Assembly: GCF_028583425.1 (NCBI RefSeq)
Contig: NC_072793.1
Location: 100,611,689 to 100,675,688 of the forward strand
Source: Eublepharis macularius
Lineage: Eukaryota; Chordata; Lepidosauria; Squamata; Eublepharidae
DNA length: 64,000 nucleotides
Reading direction: 5' to 3'
The first letter of the stretch is position 1. Each line of letters begins with the position of its first letter. Positions 21,476 to 32,259 of the stretch are shown here, piece by piece. The position numbers and the translations under genes were made by a program. Below the pieces are notes generated by a model. It was not told the DNA's origin. It did not search any database and saw only the letters and a program-made list of their open reading frames with translations.

Positions 21476-21827
21476 GCATTCTTGGGATTACAATACCCAC
21501 ATGAATGATCAAACAAATCAATAAAACCAGACTAGTACCTAGCAATAAACCACTTTAAGACAGGTACAAAAGATGTAATAACAGAATAACACTGGCTGTC
21601 ACCTATAGCTCCCAGTTTAAACCAGTCCCCAACACCATCAATGATCTATAGCAATCCTTCTCTCAGCCCTTTCCTTGCTTAAAGGCACCCATTAACCTAA
21701 AACAGTTTCTTAGCAGCAGCAATGAGCTGCCTAACAGAGATACAGCACATGGAAAATATTCAGCAACAAACCAAGATACCAGCTACATCCCATATACACT
21801 CAGGCAGCACTATTACAGGACAGCCAG

Positions 21828-22315
21828 TTGGAAAGAAGTTTTTATATTTGATTACGGTGGCAAGAGTACTCTATGCACAAAAGTGGAAAACTCCAGCATT
21901 GCCTACAGTGGAGGAATGGTGGATAAAAGTATTGGAGTTTGTGTCAATGGCAAAACTGATTAGGGAAAAGACATTAGTTACATTTTTGACTGAATGGAAA
22001 CCGTTTATAGGCTTTTTACATGAAATGGATAATAAGGATTTGATGACATCTGGATTTATGGATTAAGAACCATAAACAATAGAAAAAAGAGGGCTTTTAT
22101 GTTTAATTTAGAATAAGTGAGATTCTGAACATGATCTATATTAGTGGGGGAGAAAATCGGAACTCAATCTGTAGTTTAGTTTAAGAGTTTCTTCTTCTTT
22201 TTTCACTTGTCTATGTATTGTTAGCGTGTCTTTTTAGAATGTTTTTTATCCTTTATGTTTGTTGTCTATAGTTTTTATGTTATTGTTTATAGTTTAAATA
22301 AAGAAAAATTATAAC
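21828..22315 (+). mobile_element. L1 LINE 3' end (5'-truncated)
   Basis: The frame encodes a typical L1 ORF2 C-terminal segment: ITVARVLYAQKWK, PTVEEWWIKVLEF, and AKLIREKTLVTFLTEWKPFIGFL, ending at a stop at 22064-22066. A T-rich 3' untranslated region and AATAAAGAAAAATTATAA follow. The extreme 5' truncation is usual for L1. The copy keeps an open frame over the remaining part. Confidence 0.75.
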
Positions 22316-22343
22316 AGCAGGAGAACTGAACTGGGTAGTCTGC

Positions 22344-22570
22344 AAAAAGGTAAAGGTAGTCCCCTGTGCAAGCACCAAGTCATTACTGACTCATGGGGGG
22401 ATGTCGCATCATGACGTTTTCTTGGCAGACTTTTTGTTACAGGGTGGTTTGCCATTGCCTTCCCCAGTCATCTTCACTTTACCCCCAGGAAACTGGGTAT
22501 TCATTTTACCGACCTCGGAAGGATGGAAGGCTGAGTCAACCTTGAGCTGGTTACCTGTACCCAGCTTCAT
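22344..22570 (-). repeat. ACE-like squamate SINE
   Basis: The + strand reads AAAGGTAGTCCCCTGTGCAAG, GTCATTACTGACTCATGGGG, GTGGTTTGCCATTGCCTTCCCC and CCTCGGAAGGATGGAAGGCTGAGT, the order I recall for tRNA-derived squamate SINEs of the ACE/Sauria type in reverse complement. It follows the L1 tail directly. Confidence 0.65.
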
Positions 22571-22994
22571 CAGTAGTTATTCCAGGAGAACTTCAGACCC
22601 CACCATAAGATTAGTAACCATATCACCCTTCCACAAATCCTATGCCATGCATACAATCCCATGAGTCATAAAAGAAAAAATATTTCTGAAATAAGCATTT
22701 AAAAAGCACATTATAGTACTGGCTTGCAGCCTGGTCAGGACCTCTTGGTTCTCTGGAGCTTGGTAAAATAAACCTATTTTCATCCCCATGTTTGAGCACT
22801 GCTTGTCAAAAAGTTTTTTTCTGTCAAAATTATACAGAAAATAATTTAATGTTTAGAATAGATCCTGGGGCTGAAAGATCCTGGGTGTTTTTTTTTTGCC
22901 AGCTGCAGCTCTCAACCCTACATGTGGCTTTGATCCAACTTCTCCCCTCCCCCATCACCACTTTTTGCAGCTCAATTACACTGCCGAACAAAGA
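22571..22994. other. No recognised feature
   Basis: AT-rich sequence between SINEs. Confidence 0.4.
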
Positions 22995-23195
22995 GGTCTG
23001 CCATGACCTGGATAGCCAAGCTAGCCCAATTTCATCAGACTTCAGAAGCTACGCAGGATCAGCCCTTGTTTCTGCCTGGATGGGAGACCACAAAGGAAAT
23101 ACACAGTCGCTATGCAGAGACAGGCAATGGAAAACCACCTCTGAACTTCTTTACTTTACTCCCAGGAAAGTGTTGTTAGGATTGCACTGTTAGAC
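22995..23195 (+). repeat. 5S-rRNA-derived SINE, copy 1
   Basis: The head has the 5S internal promoter block CTGGATGGGAGACC after TTCAGAAGCTACGCAGGATC, followed by the body motif GAGACAGGCAATGGAAAACCACCTCTGAA. This is the layout of a 5S-derived SINE. Copies are also at 33395-33605 and 41456-41820, and a tail fragment at 35670-35715. Confidence 0.8.
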
Positions 23196-23619
23196 ACCTG
23201 AGGATCTGAACTTGTGTCCCAGTGCCACTTGTGGTTGGCCTGTATTTTGTTGTCCTACTTTGTTATTAATAGGTTTGACCACAAGAGGTCAGGCCTATCT
23301 TATATTTGAGAAGTTCTGCAATAGTCAGATTCCTTTCTATGATAAATGTTCCATTATTGGTAATTTCCCTTCTCATACTTTAAAGGGCCTCTAATCTAAC
23401 AACAAGTATTTCTTGTTTATAGTGTGGTCTTCTTCCAGTGCATGATGCAATCTCATTTGTCTAAGATATGGGGGAGCAGTAGCACATGTATACAGTGGGG
23501 TTCATACTTGTATACTATTACTCTATAAAGGATGTCCTACTTTTAAATAATCCAGAAATAGGATGAAATGAGAAACAGGGCATATAATGTAGTGCAAACA
23601 ACACATACAATGTGGTACA

Positions 23620-24275
23620 AACACGTCCAGAGGAGGGCAATGAAGATGGTGAGAGGTCTGGAGACCAAGTCTAATGAGGAAAGGTTGAAGGAGCTGGATA
23701 TGTTTAGCCTAGGGAGGAGGGGTCTGAGACATGAGACAAATATTTGAGTTGTCACATAGAGGATGGAGTAAAGTTGTTCTCTGTTGCCCCAGGGGGTTGG
23801 ACCAGAAACAACAGGTTAAAAATAAAAGTTTTCAGCTAAATGCTAGGAAGAACTTCCTGACAGAGCGATTCCTCAGTGGATGGCTTCCACTGGAGGTGGT
23901 GGGCTCTCCTTCATTGGAGGTATTTAAGAAGAGGCTAGATGGTCATCTGACAGCTGTGATGATTCTGTGACTTAATATGAATGTACACAGATCAAGAGAG
24001 TGAGTGCATGAAGGGATGAGCAGCTGCTTGGTTCTTGGGGCCCTTTCTTGTATGCCCAGGGTAATGCCAATTGCCACTTCGGGATCAGGAAGGAATTTTC
24101 CTCCAGGCCAGATTGGCCAGGAATCCTGGAGGTTTTTTCCCTTCCTCTGGGCATAGAGCAGAGGTCACTGAGGGAAGTGAGGGAATGGGATAGCTGTGCA
24201 TTTCCTGTGTTGTGCAAGAGGCTGGATTAGATGACCTTTGGGTCCCTACCAGCTCTATGTTTCTGTTTCTAAGAT
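23620..24275 (+). mobile_element. CR1 3' end
   Basis: Contains the sequence for RKNFLTERFLSGWLPLEVV and PSLEVFKKRLDGHLTAV, equivalent to the CR1 ORF2 C-terminus, then the CR1 3' untranslated motif AGGCTGGATTAGATGACCTTTGGG and TCTATGTTTCTG at the end. Frames are interrupted upstream of 23731. Confidence 0.8.
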
Positions 24276-24735
24276 AGTCATGGCACTTGAAGCATGGCTG
24301 GTACAAACATGCCTATAGTTAAATAGAAAAAATGTACCTCAAGGGTATATCTGAATGGCAGCTGGGGTTCTGGTATGGGAAAGGGAGTCATGGATGCATT
24401 GCTGTAGAGCCATTGTGACTATTGCTGAGAGAGAAGCCTGTGTGATGCTTGAGAACTGAGGAGTCAGACTGTCTTGCAGGGGGTTGCACTCCCCCTGAAG
24501 TAACAAGTTTATAGCTTTCAGGTACTGCTGTATCCTGGCCTACAGCTGGAGGCCCAGATCTCCTCTACGACACATAGTTCCTTTTATCAGCCAGCTACAG
24601 CTATTCTTCAAAAGATATCTGTCCACAGTGATCCACATTGTGACTACATCCAGAACAGATTACTAAAATGCACTTTACATTGGGCTGCCTTTGAGAATGG
24701 TCCATAAACTTCAGCTTGTCCAATATGCAGCAGCC

Positions 24736-24985
24736 AGGCTTGGTGTAGTGTTTAAGAGTATGGGACTCTAATCTGGAGAACCGGGTTTGATTCCCCATTC
24801 CTCCGCTTGAAGCCAGCTGGGTGACCTTGGGTCATACACAGCTTCTAGGTCTCTCAGCCCCTCCCACCTCACAGGGTGATTGTTGTGGGGATAATAATAA
24901 CATACTTTGTAAACTGCTCTGAGTGGGCATTAAGTTGTCCTGAAAGGTAGTATATAAATCGAATGTTGTTGTTGTTATTATTATC
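24736..24985 (+). repeat. tRNA-derived CORE/MIR-like SINE, copy 1
   Basis: The head GGTGTAGTGTTTAAGAGT and GAGAACCGGGTTTGATTCCCC carry the A- and B-box-like pol III promoter blocks of a tRNA. A CORE-like body (GCCAGCTGGGTGACCTTGGG, TTGTGGGGATAATAATAACA) and a tail GTATATAAATCGAATGTTGTT follow. Another complete copy is at 30518-30770. Confidence 0.8.
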
Positions 24986-25085
24986 AGAGGCAGGATACAG
25001 GGATTGTATCACCATAGTCTGGACACAATTCAGAGTGCTGGCTCTTGCCTTTAAAGCCCTAAATGGCTTGGAGGTTTTCTAATAG

Positions 25086-26020
25086 ACCCAGCACTGAAAA
25101 TATGGTCTGGGGCTGGAAAGATTGTTTAATTACAGCTTTGGAATCTATCCAAAACCATTTCCTAAGGAGAATTTTAGCGTTACCAAAAGGTACTCCTGCA
25201 GCTCTTATGCGGGCAGAGCTTGGCCTGCCCTCAGTCAGAGCCCGTGTACCTGCTTAGATTCTGGAGGAAGGAGCGTAACGACAATACCAATCTATTGCAC
25301 AGGTTATGCTATGAAATTATACATAAAAATGAGGCTGTACAGCTAGCCAAATATAATAACATCCTTCGATGTTACTCCATCTGTGACGACTCCCAGGGTG
25401 TCCCGGTTGCTAGCTTTAACATTCGGGAATGGGTGTTCCACTGTGACGCTGTAATGGATAGGCAAGCGATCTCCTATTCTAAATTCTCCCCATGGTTTAA
25501 AATTTTCAAGGACCATGTTAGAGTGCCCTATTTGGTCAATATCCTTCCTCACAACCTCAGAACAGCCCTTACCTCAATTCGGTTCCAGACTATGCCCACA
25601 GCATTGCTAGCTGGGCGCTATGCCAAAACACCTCAAGCCCTCCGCTACTGTATTTGTGGTGCTCAAGTTGTGGAGGATTTATCACATTACCTACTATCCT
25701 GCCCACTTTATGCAGAGCCAAGGAATAAATTCCTAGAAGAGTTTTTAATCGGTTTAAACTCTTCTTCAGATTCTGACAAGTTGTTTTTTCTCCTGTCTGA
25801 CACTGCTGCATTTGTCTCTTATAGAGTCTCTCTGTTTGCCTTAGCAGCCAAGAAAATCCGGGCTACGGTTGTGTCCAGAGACAGCAATGGTTTTATCTGA
25901 CTGACATTTTCTGCCTAGATCATTTTAATTTTTAAATATTTGTACATATGCTAGAGAGTTTTATATGTTATATCTGTATGATTGTAATGGCCTTTGGCCA
26001 CAAACAATAAATTTATCATT
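25086..26020 (+). mobile_element. Non-LTR retroelement 3' half with intact C-terminal frame
   Basis: An uninterrupted 226-codon frame (25220-25900) is preceded by a partly out-of-phase segment (25100-25256, LPKGTPAALMRAELGLPS). It has a zinc-knuckle-like motif C144-x-C146-x9-H156-x4-C161, followed by the AFVSYRVSLFALAAKKIRA tail. The 3' end has GTAATGGCCTTTGGCC then CAATAAATTT. The motif resembles the C-terminal domain of I/Vingi- or Jockey-type LINEs; I cannot choose. It lies inside an L2 copy. The second fragment at 11343-11657 seems to be of the same family. Confidence 0.65.
25220..25900 (+). CDS. C-terminal LINE ORF (retrotransposon-derived)
   Basis: Open for 226 codons with no stop, the longest clean retroelement frame in the window. 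The C-terminal C-x-C...H...C motif would bind nucleic acid. The reverse-transcriptase active site is not included, so the fragment is not functional. A frameshift relative to the upstream segment at about 25257 shows decay has begun. The start methionine is arbitrary. Confidence 0.55.
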   Translation: MACPQSEPVYLLRFWRKERNDNTNLLHRLCYEIIHKNEAVQLAKYNNILRCYSICDDSQGVPVASFNIREWVFHCDAVMDRQAISYSKFSPWFKIFKDHVRVPYLVNILPHNLRTALTSIRFQTMPTALLAGRYAKTPQALRYCICGAQVVEDLSHYLLSCPLYAEPRNKFLEEFLIGLNSSSDSDKLFFLLSDTAAFVSYRVSLFALAAKKIRATVVSRDSNGFI

Positions 26021-26415
26021 CACATTCAGTTAAGATCAGCCTCACAAACCCTGCTGTCTGTGCCTCTGCCTTTAGACGTGAGGTGGGGACAACCTGAGAT
26101 AGGGCTTTTACAATAGTGGCACTTTACTTGTGTAATGTCTTTCCCCTTTAGGCTTGCCTGACGCCTACATTGCTGTCTTTTAGGTGCCAGTTCAAAACTT
26201 TTCTGTCCATGAAGGCTTTTAATTAATGGGGTTGATTTCAAAACATTTTAACTTGTAAACTGCTATTTTAAGCTGTCTGTTTTTATTATCGATGTTTTTA
26301 TGCTGGTCTGGAGCTTTTTAATGCTGGTTTTTAGTTAATATCTTTTAATGTTTTATTATATTTATTTTGTAAGCCACCTTAGTGAAGTGGCATACAACAC
26401 TTCTAAATGAATAAA

Positions 26416-26719
26416 TATGGATGGGAATGCACACACTTTCAAAGGTCGAGTCCACATCAGCAATAACAATTACTAAAATTTTAAAAACTTCCGCCAAAGC
26501 CCTCCAGTAGTGCTGTAGGGGAAATGGCAGCTGCAAGGCCCAACCTTGAGCTTAATGATCATCATTCCTGTGCCTGGTAGGACATTTTGGTTGCCCAAAC
26601 TGTAGACCATGAGTCAAGCAGCACCTTGTTGAATTGTTGCTTGTCAGTCAAAAGACCTCTGCCAAAATAAAAGAATGGCCACTCCATTCCAAAATGACTG
26701 GGTCAGTGCAGCTTCACAC
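26416..26719. other. No recognised feature
   Basis: Short stretch upstream of the promoter region without a clear repeat or exon. Confidence 0.4.
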
Positions 26720-26870
26720 ACCTTCAGGTTGGGTTGACAATCAGCACTCCGCTGGTTCAAATCCCACTGCTACCATGACCTATGCAGGTGGCCTTGGGTA
26801 AGCCCGCTGAGTGGAGAACTGATTTGTCTAGAAGAGCAGTATATAAGCATAGTTCTATTGTTATAATTTT
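26720..26870 (+). repeat. Degenerate tRNA-derived SINE
   Basis: CAGCACTCCGCTGGTTCAAATCC includes a B-box-like GGTTCAAATCC, followed by AGGTGGCCTTGGGTAAGC and AGCAGTATATAAGC, the order of a CORE/MIR-like SINE. Confidence 0.5.
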
Positions 26871-26949
26871 AAATCATTTAAGCATCCTTGCACGAGGCTT
26901 GCAGTGGGAAGGAAATCTTTTATCCAGCAAATGCTTAAAACCAGAAAGT

Positions 26950-27520
26950 ACCATGTTAGGGGGCCAGTGGCAACCTCGCGAGAACCCGTACTTCCTGTCA
27001 GTCACTTGAGGCAGCTACCCAAAAGAACCAGAAGCCGCTCCACCAACGATATCTAATAACAGGCGGCCATGAGACGCCGCCAGCGGCTGTTCCCGCCGGG
27101 TGTGGGTCGCGCCAGGTAGGGCCAGCAGTGGCCTTCCCACAAGCACCTTCCTCTCAGCGAGCGATGTCTCCTCGGCTGCGCGGGTCAGTGCTTCTACCCG
27201 ACCGCTCCAAACTCCACCCCATCCCGCGGGGCTCCGCTCGTCATGGCGCGTTCCCGGGCGCACCCGGGGACGACGGCGGGGCGGGGACGCGCCTCCCATC
27301 CGCCGAACCCGGGCGCGTCCTCGAGCGCAGCCTCAGCCTGTGTGACTGAGGAAGGGAGCTGCCAGTGAGTGTCGAGCCGGCTCCGCTTTGCTCCCACTGC
27401 CCGGGGGGGTGAGTTGGGGGCGTCCACAGGGAAGCGGAGTGCGCCTCGCAGGGCGGGAGCGAGGAGATCCCGCTCACTGGATCCTGGGGGAGGGCGGGAG
27501 GAATGTGAAGGGCCAAAATT
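26950..27520 (+). promoter_or_regulatory. TEX264: CpG-island promoter region, probably for TEX264
   Basis: A sharply delimited CpG-rich stretch in AT-rich surroundings, about 5.8 kb 5' of the first coding exon. It lacks a TATA box and contains CTCGCGAGA (26975-26983), a motif common in TATA-less vertebrate promoters, and an ETS-like ACTTCCTG (26990-26997). Candidate splice donors on the + strand lie at 27116 (CAG|GTAGGG), 27365 (GTGAGT) and 27409 (GTGAGT). A short frame starting at ATG 27069 would run into a stop just after the junction if 27115 were joined to 32817, so it would be an upstream ORF. Linkage to TEX264 is inferred from position and strand; a bidirectional promoter is possible. 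Confidence 0.6.
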
Positions 27521-28069
27521 TCTTTGGAGATCCCAAAGGAATCTGACAGGCGGCGGTGGGTTTTTTTTTTTTTTGGTGGGGGAGGATTCGTGCCAGTAGA
27601 TTCCTGTCGTGATAGCTACCATTCCACGACAGACTTGTATGAGGATTCTAAGGAAAGCCTCATGCGTGGGGGGTGGGGAATCTATATGGAGGAGGGCAAA
27701 CTTGACACTCTCTAGATCCTTTGGGGAGGTTTAAGGAAGATCGACGGGGCAGCGGATGCTGATCCTATGGAGAATCTGAAGAGAAGACATTAATACAGAA
27801 CACATCCTAATGGAAAAGCTTGACTTGTGTAGATCGCTTTGGAGCAAAGTGGGTTCCCAGTGGAAAGGAGATTCACTGGGGTTTATGTTGTGGGGAGCTT
27901 CTGAACGTGGAGCCTGACCCTTAAATAATCTGAGGAGGGTGACCTGCAAAAACGTTGCAGCGCATTTGTGCTCGATATAAGCAAACAGTCCGTGTTCTAC
28001 AATGGTGGCCCACGCTGTGGTAACTGAATTAGAGACCATGGGAACAACACTTATGCTAAAATAACAGAG

Positions 28070-28195
28070 AGCCTTGTGGCTCCTTAAATGCTAAGAAATT
28101 GTCTGATGAGGTAGGCTCTACCTCACAAAACCTTATGCCCCAATAAATATGCTAGGCTTTCAGCTGCTTGTGTTTTGACTGCAACAGACTTACAG
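28070..28195. repeat. 'AAGGTGCCAC' family fragment
   Basis: Contains GAGAGCCTTGTGGCTCCTTAAATGC, TTGTCTGATGAGGTAGG and CTTATGCCCCAATAAAT in the order of the abundant reptile repeat; ends in TGCAACAGACTTACAG. Confidence 0.55.
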
Positions 28196-30517
28196 AGCTC
28201 TACCCCTCTGGAATTTGACACTTTCTCAAACAACTGTGGAAGGGAGGATTCACATACTGAAATCCGGTAAAGATCAGCCACGTGTCTTACTATAAGTAGC
28301 CTTTAGTTGTTCCAAGGAAATGAACCAAGAAGTAGGACTGTTTTCCCCCCTAAAACCTTTAGATAATTATTTTGGCTTTCACCATGGAATATTTGTGGAA
28401 GAACTAAACAACTAACATATACAAAAAGACATTTTGGTTCCCATTTCTTTTTCTCCTGAATGGAGCCTGTCCCCAAATAATCCTTTATACATAGTTTTAT
28501 ATTGTGCACCAGCAAGATGTCTAATGTTGGCAGCTTACAGTAGGTTTCTATAATTTACCAGTTTGCTAGCTTTTTCTGACAACGAGGTCTGTGCTTGTAA
28601 CAGCTACGTGGCAAGGAGAAATCTAGCACATTTAGGTTTTAACTTTCATTACATCTACATGTTAGGCAGAACTTTCCCTGCCAGAATTCTACTTGTCACA
28701 CAGCTGTTAAGGCATAAAAGTTCTATTAGGGAAAAGGTGGCAACCCTAATAACTCCGAAAAAAATTACATTTCCCCAATGGCAGTCTAAAGCTTCCATTA
28801 AAGCAACCCAATCTTATGCATATTTACTCGAATCTTGTGCAGGATTGCACCCTTAATCTTACAATATTACTAAGCCTAACTGTTTGGACCATTAATAAAA
28901 CTTAATATTTTTTTCTTTATTTAATTATTTATTTAGTACTTTTTAAAATGCTGTATTTCCTCTGAGGCAATCAGAGTGGTGGACATCATTCTCCCTTCCC
29001 CCATTTTATCCTTACTTCCCCCCCCCCCTTTTAAATGGTTCCTTTCTGATTTCTTGCATTGTGTTTTGAAGCTTTTTCTTTGATATTTGTGGGTTCAAAA
29101 CATTACTTTTATTTCATTGGATGGTTTAGGTTTCCTTACTTGGCTACAAGAGATTAAATCTTGAGAGACAAATAAAATACTGTAAAGTTTCTTGTGATAG
29201 CTAGAAACCTGCGGAGATGCAGGGAGAATGCAGCTGATTAAATAGGATTCAAGGAACATTCTTCAGACTTTGCTGTGCTCCAGTACTTTAGGGCTTTTGA
29301 AGTCTGCAGTGAGTATTGACTATTACTGCTCATGTTTGAATGGAAAATCCTTGGTTATGCTGGCTAGGAAAACTGGTGAGCAGCTGCTAATAACCTGCTT
29401 TGTAACTAGCATTGCTGTTTTGATCACGCTGTAGATTAGACCAACAGGCTCATTCTGTTTTGGTTGTTTAGTTTTTCCTTGAAGTTGGGATCATCTGTTT
29501 GTGTCATGACAATTAGCTCTACAGCTGTCACAGACAGAGCATTATTGTTTATGTAGACAGTTGAGAACCTCTACAAGGAACCAAAGCTCCTTCTCAGCTC
29601 TTTGGGAGTCTCTAGGTTCCCCCTCTTCAGCTGCAGGCAGAATTGCTGCAAAAGCAGACATTTATCAAAGATCATGGTAAAAGCATCCCTGGTTCTTTAA
29701 GAAATGGTTGTAAAAGTGCATGCAGGCTTTATGAGCTGTGCACAAGCACTGTGATCTCACCAAGCTGGTTCACATGAACCAGGAAGTAGAATACAGGCTA
29801 AAATAAACAGGATCAGTTCAAAGATATTAAACAGCTCTCTGAACAGTGAGGGACAAATGTGATCGGGTAGCAAACTGCAGTTTCAAATAGCTATGGACAG
29901 CAAGTGACTTGACTTTGTTACTTTCTGACTTTTCCTGTTTGTCATACAACACATGCAGCAATGGTTTCGACTCAGTTCTTTAGAGTAAGATTTCTTTCTT
30001 GTTTGTGTGGTATGTATTGTGTTTGGGGGTATATTCCCAGAGTCCCTGTTTTTTTTCCCTTTCTATACTTAAGTTTCAGAAATAAAAAGTAGGGTTAAGA
30101 TCTGTTCACTTTGATGTGGTTCCAGAAGAAAGTGCGTTGCCATCCTGCCCATTACAGGAGGAATGAAAACTGATTCCTAGTCAGACAGTCACAGATTTGT
30201 GTTCAACATCCAGTTGAATTTTAAACTGAAACTCATATGGCTGATATCCTGCCCTCATTGTAGGGTTAGAGAATCCACAGTGTGTCCATTTTGCTGTTTA
30301 AGGAAGTAAACAGTGCTAAAAATAGCACAGTTATAGAAGTAACACCCCATCCAGCCCTTATGTCATTTTTTCCTACATATAATATAAAATTTTCACATTT
30401 ATTCCAGGAGGATGGCCAAAAAGTAGCATGGGAGGAAGAGGTGGGACAGGGCAAAGGAGAAAAGGACAAATGAGAAAATGTTTCCTTCTTTCTTTCTCTC
30501 TTTCTTTCTTTTTTACC

Positions 30518-30770
30518 AGTTTGGTGTAGTGGTTAAGAGTGCAGGACTCTAATCTGGAGAACCGGGTTTGATTCCCCACTCCTCCACTTGAAGCCAGCTG
30601 GGTGACCTTGGGCTAGTCACAGTTCTCTGGAGCTCTCTCAGCCTCACCTACCTCACAGGGTGTTTTGTTGTGGGGATAATAGTAACATACTTTGTAAACC
30701 GCTCTGAGTGGGTGTTAAGTCATCCTGAAGGGCGGTATATAAATCGAATGTTATTATGTTATTATTATAT
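30518..30770 (+). repeat. tRNA-derived CORE/MIR-like SINE, copy 2
   Basis: Near-complete: head GGTGTAGTGGTTAAGAGTGCAG and GAGAACCGGGTTTGATTCCCC, body GCCAGCTGGGTGACCTTGGG and GGGATAATAGTAACATAC, tail GTAAACCGCTCTGAGTGGG and GTATATAAATCGAATGTTATT. About 90% like the copy at 24736-24985 by eye. Confidence 0.85.
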
Positions 30771-31399
30771 TTCCTCCTGCAGTATTTTCTCATCCTGCTC
30801 CAGGCACAGATATCTGTGTGGAAGGAACCTTCTCTGAATGTATTACACTAGATCAGCAACCATGAGCATAAATTAGATGTGTATACAGGGGGCAGATGGT
30901 GTCTATCTGCTTTGCATTGCTTCCAACAGGGTACACGTTTAGATGCTCGAAAAGCAATGCCAGTAGAGAGATGACTGCACTTAAAATACATATTTTTGAT
31001 GTGCATCTCTTTTGTCTCTGGTTCCTGATTCAGGAAATAATAATCTTGGAGATCTGTGTGTCTGCACAGATCTCCTTATTTAGATTCAGTGCCTGGTTTC
31101 ATGGAATCGGCTCTAGAGGCAGTTGTTACAGCCCCTCTGTTGAGCAGAAGAGCTGTGGTTGGTCTTCATCTTTGAGAGGATATATGCCTCACAGTGTATG
31201 TTCTCCAATACCATTGTGGTCCTTTAAACCATTTAAGGATCTTATGTTAGCTGAACAGAATAAGGAAGTGCATACGCGCTTTATAACAACATGTCCTCCA
31301 GGCCGAGTTCTCTTCCCTTTCGGGCACCTGTCTAAAGGGAAGCAAGCATCACCCTGCTAATGCCAGCCCTGGATGGCTAAGGGAGCTTAAGTCTCAAAA

Positions 31400-31490
31400 G
31401 TTTGTACCCTGGCAACTCTGTTGATCTTTAAGGTGCTACTGGACTTGAACCTTGCTCATCTACTGCAGACCTTCATGGCTACCCACCTGA
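31400..31490. repeat. 'AAGGTGCCAC' family fragment
   Basis: TTGATCTTTAAGGTGCTACTGG followed by CTACTGCAGACCTTCATGGCTACCCACCTGA, the terminal part of the repeat. Confidence 0.6.
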
Positions 31491-32182
31491 CACATTCACA
31501 TTGTTTCCCACTGCTCATGTTCAGAAAGCAAGTTGGCAGCTCACATGTGCAGCTCTTGGGGTTGGTTTTTTTCCTTGCAAGATAGATGTCTTAAACACAC
31601 TCAGGCAAGATAGTCTTGCTTATCTTGAGGATCTCCCAGTATGCAGGAACCCCCTTCAGCCTTTTCTCTGAGCCAGTGCATCTCTGACTGTGGGGGCATC
31701 CACTATACTGACAGAGTGAGTAATCATTGTTGTCATTTTGTTATCACTGGTGATGGGCATGGAACAATGAAAATCATAACAGCCAAGAGTGCTTGCAGGA
31801 GGAGATCTTTTGTCAACAGTGGATTTTCTTTCAGCTGTGTTGATGCTCGATTTCAGAGCATGGCTGAGGAACAAAATATATAAAGATGACTTGGGGTCTG
31901 TGTGCATTTGGAGGAGGAAATGGATGGCTGGGAGAGGGTTTATAAAACTTTCTTGGCTGCTGTTGCTGCTCTCCTGCAAATTGTCCTCTTCTCTGCCTCC
32001 ATGTTAGCCAATGAAACGTAGATTTGAAAACTCTGCAGTGAGTAATTCTGCTTGAACTCAGAAGGATACAGGTGCCTTGGTCATAAAGAACAATACAGAT
32101 TGTCTGGCTCAGGTGCCATTTTACTGAACTCAGAATCAGGAAAATAGGACACTAATGAGATCTTAATTTCTTTTTTTTTCAG

Positions 32183-32259
32183 GGAGGCTAATCCTGGATC
32201 AAAGGTTCTTGTGAGAGATCATGAGCTATTGCTAGACAATCAACTCTGCTGATTTTCAG
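32183..32259 (+). other. TEX264: Candidate non-coding 5' exon of TEX264
   Basis: A polypyrimidine tract and acceptor (TTTCTTTTTTTTTCAG ending at 32182) and a good donor (TTTTCAG|GTAAAT, GT at 32260-32261) bracket 77 nt. The sequence contains a short upstream ORF beginning at ATG 32221 and ending four codons later at TAG (32233-32235). It sits 560 bp before the coding exon. A cassette 5' exon is plausible; without transcripts, it could equally be a chance pair of sites. Confidence 0.35.

Larger units (their letters stand above)
24500..26415 (+). mobile_element. L2-type LINE 3' portion, split by a SINE and another LINE
   Basis: Segments of the L2 C-terminal region are visible in order: 24600-24735 (LPLRMVHKLQLVQYAAARL-like), 24990-25085 (RVLALAFKALNGL), and 26030-26260 (motif encoding CQFKTFLSMKAF), then the T-rich L2 3' end with TTTTGTAAGCCACCTTAG and ATGAATAAATA. 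Between them lie a MIR-like SINE (24736-24985) and a second non-LTR fragment (25086-26020). Many stops; the copy is dead. Confidence 0.7.
27521..32182 (+). other. TEX264: Putative 5' intron of TEX264
   Basis: No coding exon is recognised here. Repeats inside are an 'AAGGTGCCAC' family fragment (28070-28195), a MITE-like relic (28785-28855), a CT-rich tract (30484-30512), a MIR-like SINE (30518-30770) and a second 'AAGGTGCCAC' fragment (31400-31490). The remainder looks like single-copy DNA and is the longest stretch of the window with few repeats. Confidence 0.45.

Noticed and set aside
22995-23195. A functional 5S rRNA gene
   Set aside because: Only the head resembles 5S rRNA, box elements are diverged and a SINE body follows; two other copies have the same structure.
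27015-27622. Frames of 73-142 codons on both strands in the CpG island
   Set aside because: Stop codons are rare in CpG-rich DNA; the frames overlap on both strands and show no family resemblance. The region is better read as promoter and 5' UTR.
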